A DNA stretch of 64,000 bases from Sphingobium sp. Its GTDB lineage: Bacteria > Pseudomonadota > Alphaproteobacteria > Sphingomonadales > Sphingomonadaceae. The notes under the pieces are model-generated. The model was given only the letters and a program-made list of their open reading frames with translations. It searched no databases and was not told the DNA's origin. This document shows, one piece after another, positions 46,518 through 54,876 of this stretch. The stretch's first letter is position 1. Each line of letters opens with the position of its first letter. The translations under genes were made by a program, and so were the position numbers. The stretch covers positions 62,001 through 126,000 of the forward strand of contig JAGRES010000013.1 of NCBI GenBank assembly GCA_020446425.1, written 5' to 3'.

Positions 46518-47723
46518 GTGCGCCGCATTCCCGGCTTTGACGCCAGTCAATATGAAAGCACCGTCGTGACAGCATCCGAAGTAGTGATCTCTCCCGTTTC
46601 CGGCAAGGCGGACCTGAAGGCGTTCGTCGATTTCGCCTGGGACGTTTACAAGGACGATCCGAACTGGGTGCCGCCGCTGAAGGACGAAGTCCATGGCATG
46701 CTGACCCCCGGCAAGAACCCGTTTTTCGGACATGCCGAGGCGCAATATTTCCTCGCGCGGCGCGGCGGCGCGATCACCGGACGCATTTCCGCGCATATCG
46801 ACACGCTGGCGCTGACCATGCCGCCGGAGCAGGGCATGGGCCCCGGCACCGGTTTCTGGGGGATGTTCGACGCGCTGGACGGGGAAAGCGCACAGGCGCT
46901 GATCGCCACCGCCGAAGACTGGCTGCGCGGCAAAGGTATGACGCGCGCCCTGGGACCGATCTCGCTCTCGATCTGGGAGGAGCCGGGTCTGCTCACCAAG
47001 GGGCATGACCATCCGCCAACGGTGATGATGGGCCACCATCTCGCGCGCTATCAGCCTTGGGTCGAGGCGGCAGGCTATGCCTCCGTCAAGGAACTGCGCA
47101 CCTATGAACTGGACATCACGCAGGATTTCCCGCCGCTGATCCAGCGCATCGTAAAGTCTGGCGAGAAGAGTGACCGCATCCGCATCCGCAAGGTCGACAA
47201 GCGCAAGTTCGACGAGGAAGCTGCGATCATCCTCGCCATCCTCAACGACGCATGGGGCGACAATTGGGGCTTTGTGCCGATCACGGATGAGGAAGTGGCG
47301 TTCACCGGCAAGAAGCTGAAACCCATCGTGTTCGAGGATCTGATCCGCATCGCCGAGCTGGATGGCGAACCCGTCGCGTTCATGATGACGCTGCCCGACC
47401 TCAATGAAGTGCTGAAGCCGCTCAACGGCAATCTCTTTCCGTTCGGTTGGGCCAGGCTGCTCTGGTGGCTGCGCAAGCCGAAGGTTCGCACGATGCGCGT
47501 GCCGCTGATGGGCGTGGTCAAGCGACTTCAGGCCAGCCGCATGGCCAGCCAGCTTGCTTTCATGATGATCGAATATATCCGTCGCTCCGCAATCACCGAC
47601 TATGGCGCAACGCGCGGCGAGATCGGCTGGGTATTGGATGACAATCAGGGCATGAACGCGATTGCCGACGCCATCGAAAGCCAAGTAAACAAAGTCTATA
47701 CGGTGTACGAGAAGCCGCTGTGA
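46518..47723 (+). CDS. GNAT-like acyltransferase, bacterial ceramide synthase (bCerS)-like
   Basis: A protein of 401 residues from the GTG at 46518, or 385 from the GTG at 46566 (MTASEVVISPVSGKADL), which looks the more natural start. It has the family opening DLKAFVDFAWDVYKDDPNWVPPLKDE followed by FGHAEAQYFLARRGG-AITGRIS, a GNAT-like fold. Databases often label such proteins N-acetyltransferase; the Caulobacter ceramide synthase bCerS belongs here, N-acylating the sphingoid base. The match rests on memory of the family and on the sphingolipid cluster. It is divergent from the desaturase. Confidence 0.7.
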   Translation: MRRIPGFDASQYESTVVTASEVVISPVSGKADLKAFVDFAWDVYKDDPNWVPPLKDEVHGMLTPGKNPFFGHAEAQYFLARRGGAITGRISAHIDTLALTMPPEQGMGPGTGFWGMFDALDGESAQALIATAEDWLRGKGMTRALGPISLSIWEEPGLLTKGHDHPPTVMMGHHLARYQPWVEAAGYASVKELRTYELDITQDFPPLIQRIVKSGEKSDRIRIRKVDKRKFDEEAAIILAILNDAWGDNWGFVPITDEEVAFTGKKLKPIVFEDLIRIAELDGEPVAFMMTLPDLNEVLKPLNGNLFPFGWARLLWWLRKPKVRTMRVPLMGVVKRLQASRMASQLAFMMIEYIRRSAITDYGATRGEIGWVLDDNQGMNAIADAIESQVNKVYTVYEKPL

Positions 47724-47772
47724 GCGCCAGCCCACGACCTGATTGCTAACGTCGTGCGGGGCTGTTCTCGAC

Positions 47773-48168
47773 CTATGTGCTGCTGCGGTGTATCAAACCG
47801 ACAGCCAGCCCAAACAAGCCGAATTGTATAATGAGATAGGCTGATTCCATGATCATGAATTCAGCGCAGTTCGGTATTGTATTTTTCGCAACAAAAGCCA
47901 GGACATGCGATGTCCAGAAGAATAATCCCATTAGACTCGCAAACTGAAACGCTCGAACGAATCCTGCGCTGTTACCTTGAAAATGAGGATAGATCAGCGC
48001 CAGAGCGATGCCCTGCATGACGATTGCGGCAAGTCCAAGCAAGACGTTAGGCTCACCCTCGAAGTAGCCAAATGCTACATATTTTTCCCTGAAAAATCCG
48101 AGGTGCCAGCCAATGGCCAACGGAAAAACTATCAATATGTAAGCCGACGCCGTGAGGACCAATTTCAT
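47773..48168 (-). CDS. Small membrane protein of unknown function
   Basis: A 131-residue protein with four hydrophobic segments (about 5-22, 40-57, 72-92, 103-125) and few charged residues, so an inner-membrane protein. The ATG at 48168 has AGGTAAG 5 bases upstream; the longer frame to 48282 is not supported. No family is recognised with confidence. Its composition is clearly A+T-richer than the adjacent xth and acyltransferase genes, which hints at later acquisition. Confidence 0.65.
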   Translation of the reverse strand: MKLVLTASAYILIVFPLAIGWHLGFFREKYVAFGYFEGEPNVLLGLAAIVMQGIALALIYPHFQGNSAGFVRAFQFASLMGLFFWTSHVLAFVAKNTIPNCAEFMIMESAYLIIQFGLFGLAVGLIHRSST

Positions 48169-48287
48169 AGTCTTACCTAATGTATCGAGCTCGCTGGGGA
48201 TAATCGTCGGCTCGGTGAGAAATGCCAACCTATTAGGCGTAGCTTTCGATACGCCACAACATCGTAAATGTTCGATTCCCATTATTT

Positions 48288-49064
48288 TCAGACATCCCGC
48301 ATCTCAATCCACACCGGAGCATGATCGCTGGCCTTTTCCCGCCCGCGATACTCCTTGTCCACCTGCGCATCCGTCAGCCGGTCCGCCGCGACCGGTGAGA
48401 GCAACAGATGGTCGATGCGAAAGCCCGCATTGCGCGGCCATGCACCGGCCTGATAATCCCAATAGGTCCACACGCCGCCCACCGGGTGCCGCATGGCGAG
48501 CGCATCCGTCCAGCCATCGCCCATCAATGCGCGATAGGCGGCGCGGCTTTCCGGCTGCATCAGCGCATCGTCCTGCATCGCCTGCACCGAATAGACATCG
48601 CGGTCATAGGGGATGACATTGTAATCGCCTGCAAGGATAGCGGGCACTTCCTCCGCCCAGATTTGCGCCGCGCGGTCGCGCAGCCGCTTCATCCAGCGCA
48701 GCTTGTAATCGAACTTCGGGCCCGGCTGCGGATTGCCATTGGGCAGATAGATGGAGGCAATGCGCACCCCCTTCACATCGGCCTCGACATAGCGGCTATG
48801 CTCGTCCTCCGGCTCGCCATCCAGCCCGCGCTGCACCTCGACCGGCGTTTCCCCTCGCGCCAATATGGCGACGCCGTTAAACCCCTTTTGCCCGTGCCAG
48901 AGCGCGCCATAACCGGCGGCCTCGATATCCTTTTCGGGAAAGGTTTCGTCGGAGGTTTTCAGTTCCTGCAGGCAGGCAATGTCCGGCTTGGTCTCGTCAA
49001 GCCATTCGATCAGGCGCGGCAGGCGCGCCTTGATGCCGTTGATGTTGAAAGTGGCGATACGCAT
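48288..49064 (-). CDS. xth: Exodeoxyribonuclease III
   Basis: A 258-residue AP endonuclease/3'-5' exonuclease of the exonuclease-endonuclease-phosphatase superfamily, acting in base excision repair. Motifs: RIATFNINGIKARLP, CLQELKTSDETFP (Mg-binding Glu), AGDYNVIPYDRDVYS, and the catalytic DHAPVWIEM end. The start at 49064 is the family start. The previous gene erpA ends 48 bases upstream on the same strand. Confidence 0.93.
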   Translation of the reverse strand: MRIATFNINGIKARLPRLIEWLDETKPDIACLQELKTSDETFPEKDIEAAGYGALWHGQKGFNGVAILARGETPVEVQRGLDGEPEDEHSRYVEADVKGVRIASIYLPNGNPQPGPKFDYKLRWMKRLRDRAAQIWAEEVPAILAGDYNVIPYDRDVYSVQAMQDDALMQPESRAAYRALMGDGWTDALAMRHPVGGVWTYWDYQAGAWPRNAGFRIDHLLLSPVAADRLTDAQVDKEYRGREKASDHAPVWIEMRDV

Positions 49065-49112
49065 GGCGCACAGGGAGCGGAAATCATGCGACCCGTCAAG
49101 CCTTGGCGTGGA

Positions 49113-49439
49113 TCAAATGGAGAAGGATGAACCACAACCGCACCCGGCGGTCGCATTGGGATTGGTCACCTTGAACGCCGCGCCGCCCAGATCCTCGACA
49201 TAATCGACCGCGCTGCCGCGCACCAAATCAAGGCTCATCGCATCGACGACCAATGTGACGCCATCGGTTTCGACCGATGTATCGTCCTCTTCAACGCCGT
49301 CAGCCAAGCCGAAGCGATATTGAAAACCGGAACAGCCGCCACCTTCCACCGCCAGCCGCAATATGGCCGGTTTTTCCTGCTTGTGGGCAATGACCGCAAC
49401 GCGCGCGGCCGCCGAAGGGGTGAGGATGATGTCACTCAT
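49113..49439 (-). CDS. erpA: Iron-sulfur cluster insertion protein ErpA-type carrier
   Basis: A 108-residue A-type carrier with the three cluster cysteines Cys36 (GGGCSGFQYRF), Cys100 and Cys102 (AGCGCGSSFSI). The GFQYRFGLAD sequence after the first cysteine resembles ErpA more than SufA, so it would deliver clusters to essential targets such as isoprenoid enzymes. The ATG at 49439 (MSDIILTPSA) is the family start. A strong terminator (49496-49522) of the gene upstream separates it from the M23 peptidase. Confidence 0.88.
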   Translation of the reverse strand: MSDIILTPSAAARVAVIAHKQEKPAILRLAVEGGGCSGFQYRFGLADGVEEDDTSVETDGVTLVVDAMSLDLVRGSAVDYVEDLGGAAFKVTNPNATAGCGCGSSFSI

Positions 49440-49495
49440 ATATTGACAGATATGATAGCGGCGCGCGCATCGCAAGCCTGCAAGAGTTCATATCA

Positions 49496-49522
49496 TAATA
49501 AAAAGACGCGAAAGGTTTCGCG
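49496..49522 (-). terminator. Rho-independent terminator after the M23 peptidase gene
   Basis: Minus strand: CGCGAAA-CC-TTTCGCG (49522-49507, 7-base perfect stem with 2-base centre) followed by TCTTTTTATTAT. It lies 11 bases after the stop codon of the M23 gene. Confidence 0.85.
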
Positions 49523-49533
49523 CCTGCGGCCAA

Positions 49534-50301
49534 TTATTTCGCAGCCTTTTCCTCTGTCGCGGTCGGGCCGCCCAGAGCGATGTTCGCGCGAGCGTTCAGC
49601 GCCATCGCGCGTTCCGATCCAATCACGAAAGGCAGCGGGTTGATCGCGGCGCCAGCAATACGGATTTCATAATGCAGGTGGCTACCGGTCGAACGGCCCG
49701 TCGAACCCATCAGGCCGATGAGCTGGCCGCGGCGGACGCGCTCATTGGGCTTTACGACCAGTTTGGAAAGATGACCGTAACGAGTCTGCGTGTCGTTGCC
49801 ATGGGCAATTTCGATGAACTTGCCATAGCCGTTGACCCACTGGGACCGGCTGACGATGCCGTCGGCGGTCGCATAGATCGGCGTGCCGACCGGGCCGGGG
49901 ATATCAATACCCTTGTGCATGCGCGTACGGCCACTGAACGGGTCGGAGCGGACACCATAGTTGCTGGTCAGCGCCAGATCGTCCACCGGACGGCCCGTGG
50001 GGATATAGATTTCGGCGCGCGGTTGCGCCTGGCCTGCATGATCGAACTTTTTCCAGCTGGAGAACAGATTAGCGAACGTCTTGTCCTGCCCCTGTGCAAC
50101 CGGCTGCTGCACTTCGGTCAGGTCGTCGCTCCACGGATCGTCGTCCGCGTTGGTCGCATTGGTCAGCGTGTCAGCATGCGCGGGAATGGCTGCGGTGCAG
50201 ATCGCCAAAGCCGCCGCACCCAGCGACATTTTCAGCATTCCGGCAAAACCATGGAACCGACGCACAGCGGTTTCGTTGATGTCTACAGTTGTTTTTGACA
50301 T
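49534..50301 (-). CDS. M23-family periplasmic metallopeptidase
   Basis: A 255-residue exported LytM protein: signal or anchor segment about 20-43 (ending at IPAHA), a short linker, then a peptidase domain with zinc ligands in MHKGIDIPG (HxxxD), the RYGHLSKL histidine and HLH in TGSHLHYEIRI. All ligands are kept, so it should be an active peptidoglycan endopeptidase or hydrolase rather than an EnvC-like activator. Starting ATG is at 50301. A second M23 protein with a membrane anchor is at 24.1 kb. Confidence 0.88.
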   Translation of the reverse strand: MSKTTVDINETAVRRFHGFAGMLKMSLGAAALAICTAAIPAHADTLTNATNADDDPWSDDLTEVQQPVAQGQDKTFANLFSSWKKFDHAGQAQPRAEIYIPTGRPVDDLALTSNYGVRSDPFSGRTRMHKGIDIPGPVGTPIYATADGIVSRSQWVNGYGKFIEIAHGNDTQTRYGHLSKLVVKPNERVRRGQLIGLMGSTGRSTGSHLHYEIRIAGAAINPLPFVIGSERAMALNARANIALGGPTATEEKAAK

Positions 50302-50398
50302 GCGACCCTATCCATTCGCCCGGACGTTGCCGGACGATTTACATTTCTTAAGCGGTTTTTAATTCCGCCCCCGTGGGAACATGTCTGCCAGACAAAGG

Positions 50399-51211
50399 TT
50401 AATAGGCAAGCGGGATATAATAATCGCGCGTTAAACCGGCCTGATCACGCGCCGAGTCGTTGAATGGTGGCTTCAACACCCCCCGAAAGTGCCGATTTAC
50501 AAGGTTTTGGTAATGATAAGGGGCACTTAACCCTAATCGCTTCGTCGCCGCATTGAACCACTTGGTCCCAAATGCGACGTGGCGAATTTCGTCCGTCATG
50601 ATTCTCGCAAGCATGCGACTCGATGAAAAATCACCGGCATCGTTAAATTTTTTGATCGTTTCCGGCGTGATATCGAGCGCCCGCGCCTCCAGCACCATGG
50701 GCACGATGGCGAGACGCGCGAGCGCGTCCCCCGCCGTTTCCTGCGCCGCTTCCCACAGCCCGCCATGCGCCGGAAGAGCACCATAATGGCTGTCCATTTG
50801 CCGCAAGCGCCGGTCGAGCAATGCGAAATGCATTGCCTCATCCGCACCCACGCGCAGCCAGTCGCCGACAAATTCCTGTGGAAATTCGCTGCCAAAACGA
50901 CCGATCAGGTCGAAAGCCAGGTCAATTGCGACGAACTCGATATGCGCCAGCGCATGCAACATCGCGATACGGGCGCGCTCCGACCCGCCCTTGCCGCGTT
51001 TGGGCATTTTATTGGGCGGCAGCAGCTCCGGCGTGTCGGGCCGTGCCGGTTCGTCCGGCATCGCCGCGTCAAACCGATGGTCGAGCCTGCCCTGCCGCCA
51101 GGCCCGCGCCACGCTGCGCGCGAGCATCAGTTTGGCGCGCGGCTCCGCCGTCAGCAGTACCGCACGGCACGCTTCGCCAATAGTCGTGAATGCCGGAGCC
51201 GCGTCAGCCAA
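50399..51211 (-). CDS. Ferritin-like domain protein, DUF455 family
   Basis: A 270-residue protein with a ferritin-like four-helix bundle and the ExxH-type metal ligands expected for DUF455: HIEFVAIDLAFD, ADEAMHFALLDRRL, LEARALDITPETI and DEIRHVAFGTKWF. It probably holds a di-iron centre; the reaction is unknown. The start is a TTG at 51211 inside the end of bcp (overlap of 8 bases), suggesting coupling to the peroxiredoxin and an oxidative-stress or iron link. Confidence 0.85.
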   Translation of the reverse strand: MADAAPAFTTIGEACRAVLLTAEPRAKLMLARSVARAWRQGRLDHRFDAAMPDEPARPDTPELLPPNKMPKRGKGGSERARIAMLHALAHIEFVAIDLAFDLIGRFGSEFPQEFVGDWLRVGADEAMHFALLDRRLRQMDSHYGALPAHGGLWEAAQETAGDALARLAIVPMVLEARALDITPETIKKFNDAGDFSSSRMLARIMTDEIRHVAFGTKWFNAATKRLGLSAPYHYQNLVNRHFRGVLKPPFNDSARDQAGLTRDYYIPLAY

Positions 51212-51674
51212 GCGCTTTCACGGCCTCCAGCACTTCGGCGGCATGGCCTTTCACCTTCACTTTGGGCCACACGCGGGCGATCACGCCATCGGCACCCACC
51301 AGAAATGTCGCGCGCGCAATCCCCATATATTTGCGGCCATACATGGACTTTTCCACCCATGTGCCAAACGCCTCGCACACACCGCCTTCTTCATCCGACG
51401 CCAAAACGACCTTCAGGTCATATTTGTCGCGAAACTTGGCGAGCTTGGCGGGCTTGTCCTTCGACACTCCAACGACCGGCACCCCGGCCTTGGCGAACTC
51501 AGCCATCAGCTCGGTAAAATCCTTGGCCTCGGTTGTGCAGCCGGGCGTGTCGGCCTTGGGGTAGAAATAGACGATCAGCGGCTTGCCCTTGTATCGCGCC
51601 AGGGAAAAGGCAGCGCCATCGATATCCACCAGATTGACATCGGGCAAAGTATCGCCTGCTTCGAGCATGATCAT
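51204..51674 (-). CDS. bcp: Peroxiredoxin Bcp/PrxQ type
   Basis: A 156-residue thiol peroxidase with the peroxidatic cysteine Cys46 in PKADTPGCTTEAKDF, which reduces hydroperoxides with thioredoxin. There is no second cysteine five residues on (the position reads EAKDF), so it is a 1-Cys or atypical type. The ATG at 51674 overlaps the glnE stop (ATGA) with GAGGAGAA just upstream; the ATG at 51668 is an alternative with better spacing. Confidence 0.92.
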   Translation of the reverse strand: MIMLEAGDTLPDVNLVDIDGAAFSLARYKGKPLIVYFYPKADTPGCTTEAKDFTELMAEFAKAGVPVVGVSKDKPAKLAKFRDKYDLKVVLASDEEGGVCEAFGTWVEKSMYGRKYMGIARATFLVGADGVIARVWPKVKVKGHAAEVLEAVKALG

Positions 51675-54406
51675 TTCTCCTCATTAGGCTCACTAGGCGG
51701 CACGCTGTCGACAATGGCGCGCCATTCACGCGACACGCTTTGCCGCGCCGCGTCCAGCATGGCAAGCAGGTCTGCCCAGTCTTTCGCCCCGCATCGCTGC
51801 GCCACCAGCATTTTTGTCGCTTCGGGCGGTTCGGTCGAAGCGGGCGAAACGAGACGCGACACCACTAGATAGCGCGTCAGCAGATCATGCGCCGCACCCA
51901 TGCTTTCCGGCAGCAGGCCAGACGCGGAAAGAGCGCGGACAGAAGCGCCCAGATCGGGGTCGAAACCGGTGCGGTGAACAAGCTGCGTCACCTGCACCAG
52001 AAATTCGAGATCGACCAGCCCGCCCTCGGCCAGCTTGATGTCGAGCGGCCCGGCAGGCGGCTTGTGCCTGGCGATCTCGCCGCGCATCTTGACCGCGTCC
52101 GCGGTGATCATCGCGCCATCACGCTCTCGCCGCAGCGCCTGGTCGATAACCTGCTGCACGGCTGTGCGCGCCGCACCCGAACCGAAAATGGGCCGCGCGC
52201 GGGTGAGCGCCAGATTTTCCCATGTCCATGCATTTTCCGACTGATAGCGCGCGAAACTGTCCAGACTGGCGGCCAGCAGCCCCTGAGCCCCGAATGGCCG
52301 CAGGCGCGTGTCGACTTCATAGAGCGGCCCCGACGCCGTGGGAACGGAGAGCGCATTGCCAATACGCTGCGCTAGCCGGTTGAAATATTGGGTCGCGCCC
52401 AGCGCCTTCGCGCCATCGGATTCAGTATTATATTGGCCCGTGAACAAATAGATCAGGTCAAGGTCGGATGCGTAGGTCAATATGCCGCCGCCCATGCGAC
52501 CCAGCGCCACGATCACCAATTCGCAGCCGGGTACGCGGCCATGCGCACGCGCAAATTCTTCCTGTGTTGCACGCGCCAGCACCTCGACCGCACCTTCGGC
52601 CAACCTGCCATAGCCGCGCCCTACTTCCAGCGGATCGACCGCACCGCATACGATCTGTGCACCGAGCGCGAAGCGGCGCTCGCCTATCTTCTGCCGGACC
52701 CTGTCGAGCAGAAGCTGATAATCGTCGCCCTCTTCCCCACTGGCCAGCCATTCGACAAGTTCCGGCAGCTCGGGGATAGGCTCCAGCGCGCTGGCGTCGA
52801 TCAACCCGTCGAGCAGTTCCGCCCGCCGCCCGAGATCGTCCGCTAGTGCCGGTGCATGACTCAATATCTGTGTCAGCATCGTCACCAATACCGGCTGCGC
52901 CGCTAGAAGCTTGAAGAAGTTGATCGCGCTGGGCAGGCGCCGGATCATGTCGTCGAGCCGGTTGAGCGCCGACACCGGGTCAGGGGCATGCGCCAGCCCG
53001 GCGAACAGGTTTGGCAATAAATCTTCCAATGCCTCGCGGGCAGACGAAGTACGCAAGGCCCGTACCGATCCATCGCGCCAGCGCATGATGCGCGTGGTCG
53101 CGGTTTCGGCATCTGCAAAGCCCAATGCCGCCAACTGCTCCGTCAGCCGCTCCGGTGTTGACGAGAATTTCTCGGCCTCCTTGTCAGGCGCAAGCTTGTC
53201 GTAATTGGCGCCCACCCATTCGACTTGCGGGCGCAACAGCCCGAGCAATGCCTCGCCATTCTCCAGGCCATGCAGGTGCGCCACATTGTCGAGCGCATCC
53301 CTATTGGCGGGCAGTTCATGCGTCTGGCGGTCGTCCACCATTTGCAGGCGATGCTCGATCGTGCGCAGCAGCACATAGGCCTCATCCAGCCGGTGCGCCG
53401 TTGCCTGGTCGATAACATCCCCTTCCGCCAGCGCCCGCAACGCCGTGCGTGTCGCACCAGTGCGCAGTTCAGGATGCCTGCCGCCATGAATAAGCTGATG
53501 CACCTGCGCGAAAAACTCGACTTCCCGGATGCCGCCCCGTCCCCGCTTCAAATCGAAGCCGGGTCCGAAGGCCTGACCGCTGGCATAATGATCGCGAATG
53601 CGGCGGCTGATATCGAGGATCGCGTCTATGGCCCCGAAATCGAGCGAGCGCCGCCAGATGAACGGGCGGATGGCGCGCAGGAAATAATCGCCAAGCGTAT
53701 GGTCGCCCGCACATACCCGCGCACGAATGAACGCCGCCTGCTCCCACCCCAGCGCCATGCTCTCATAATAGCTGATCGCGGCTTCGACAGGCAGCGCGAC
53801 CGGCGTAGCTTCCGGCGAGGGCCGCAGGCGCAAATCGATGCGAAACACATATCCGTCGCCATCGCGCGCAGACAATATCTCGACCATGCGCCGCGCGATC
53901 CGTACCGCCGCCTCGACCGGTTCTTCCTTGGCGCGGCGAGGCAGCGTTTCGGGGTCGAAAATCAGGATCGGGTCAATGTCGGAACTGTAATTCAGTTCCT
54001 GACTGCCATGCTTTCCAAGCGCGATGACGGCAAAGCCGCGCGGCTCTTCATCGGGATAGCGTTCGGCAAATGCGGCCATGAGCGCCGCATGCACCGCTTC
54101 ATCGGCAAAATCCGATAATGTCCGCGTGACCGTGTCGAAGTCCCACACGCCGGCAAGATCGGCCACGCCCGCGATGAGGGCGATGCCGCCACGGCGCAAC
54201 CGCAGGCTGCGGCATATATCGCCTTCTTCCCCCTCCACTGCGGGTAAAGCCGCCCATGCATCGTCGACTGCGCCCCCTGCAAGATATGCCGCTATTTCAC
54301 CATGCCGGTCGGCCATGCGCGACAAGAACGGGGAATATTCGCGTGCGCGATCAAGCCCCTGTCCCAAATCGGCACAGTTTTTCAGCTGATCCGCGTCTCT
54401 TGCCAT
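51671..54406 (-). CDS. glnE: Bifunctional glutamine synthetase adenylyltransferase/deadenylylase
   Basis: A 911-residue GlnE that adds and removes AMP on glutamine synthetase in response to nitrogen status. Both nucleotidyltransferase domains are intact: adenylyl-removing, GSQELNYSSDIDPILIF (about residue 140), and adenylyl-transferring, MGGGILTYASDLDLIYLF (about residue 650), each followed by a helical HD-like region. The ATG at 54406 with AAGGTAG upstream is the family start; the frame to 54442 runs into an upstream direct repeat. bcp is coupled downstream. Confidence 0.94.
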   Translation of the reverse strand: MARDADQLKNCADLGQGLDRAREYSPFLSRMADRHGEIAAYLAGGAVDDAWAALPAVEGEEGDICRSLRLRRGGIALIAGVADLAGVWDFDTVTRTLSDFADEAVHAALMAAFAERYPDEEPRGFAVIALGKHGSQELNYSSDIDPILIFDPETLPRRAKEEPVEAAVRIARRMVEILSARDGDGYVFRIDLRLRPSPEATPVALPVEAAISYYESMALGWEQAAFIRARVCAGDHTLGDYFLRAIRPFIWRRSLDFGAIDAILDISRRIRDHYASGQAFGPGFDLKRGRGGIREVEFFAQVHQLIHGGRHPELRTGATRTALRALAEGDVIDQATAHRLDEAYVLLRTIEHRLQMVDDRQTHELPANRDALDNVAHLHGLENGEALLGLLRPQVEWVGANYDKLAPDKEAEKFSSTPERLTEQLAALGFADAETATTRIMRWRDGSVRALRTSSAREALEDLLPNLFAGLAHAPDPVSALNRLDDMIRRLPSAINFFKLLAAQPVLVTMLTQILSHAPALADDLGRRAELLDGLIDASALEPIPELPELVEWLASGEEGDDYQLLLDRVRQKIGERRFALGAQIVCGAVDPLEVGRGYGRLAEGAVEVLARATQEEFARAHGRVPGCELVIVALGRMGGGILTYASDLDLIYLFTGQYNTESDGAKALGATQYFNRLAQRIGNALSVPTASGPLYEVDTRLRPFGAQGLLAASLDSFARYQSENAWTWENLALTRARPIFGSGAARTAVQQVIDQALRRERDGAMITADAVKMRGEIARHKPPAGPLDIKLAEGGLVDLEFLVQVTQLVHRTGFDPDLGASVRALSASGLLPESMGAAHDLLTRYLVVSRLVSPASTEPPEATKMLVAQRCGAKDWADLLAMLDAARQSVSREWRAIVDSVPPSEPNEEK

Positions 54407-54419
54407 TGCACTACCTTGC

Positions 54420-54446
54420 TGCACAAATTTCTTGTTGCACAAATTT
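54420..54446. repeat. Direct repeat upstream of glnE, candidate regulatory site
   Basis: TGCACAAATTT occurs twice (54420-54430 and 54436-54446), spaced 16 bases, 14-40 bases upstream of the glnE ATG. It could be a tandem binding site or an expression-control element in the glnE leader. No known factor is assigned. Confidence 0.4.
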
Positions 54447-54502
54447 ACATCAGTTCATCGATTCAATGGGAACAATGACCGCGCATCTACGTCTTTTCCA
54501 GT

Positions 54503-54709
54503 ATGAATGATCGCAAATCATCATCCGAAGACGGAAGGGTCGGCACCCGCAAGGGATCCAAAGCGGCGTTTCATCGCTCTTTGCGTCCAACGGAGGGTAT
54601 AGCGCGAGCCCTGCTCAGCGCCTTCCCGGCGACAGGTGCCAAGCCGCTGCCCAGCGATATGCTGGAGCTGCTGAACAAGCTGGACCACACCACGAGAGCC
54701 GCTGACTAG
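54503..54709 (+). CDS. Small NepR-like protein (candidate anti-sigma factor), uncertain
   Basis: A 68-residue cytoplasmic ORF: a basic, disordered start, then RPTEGIARALLSAF and PLPSDMLELLNKLD. The second half resembles NepR, the anti-sigma factor of the alphaproteobacterial general stress response (helix 1, then P-x-P-x-x-M-x-x-L-L-x-x-L). The ATG at 54503 has no clear ribosome site, and no phyR or ecfG is nearby, so it may be an orphan paralogue or not a gene. I would not rely on the function. Confidence 0.4.
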   Translation: MNDRKSSSEDGRVGTRKGSKAAFHRSLRPTEGIARALLSAFPATGAKPLPSDMLELLNKLDHTTRAAD

Positions 54710-54876
54710 CATGACGCCAGTTGATGGCGGCAGACAACCATGCCAGATCATGAGACCTTCCTCATGCCTCCTTACACATTCAACTTACGCTCCCAATCAC
54801 CGCCTATCGCACAGATTTGAGGTTGTGATTTCAGCAGGATTTGGGCTTTGTAGTGGCAGAGGCGTAAGGACAGTCG

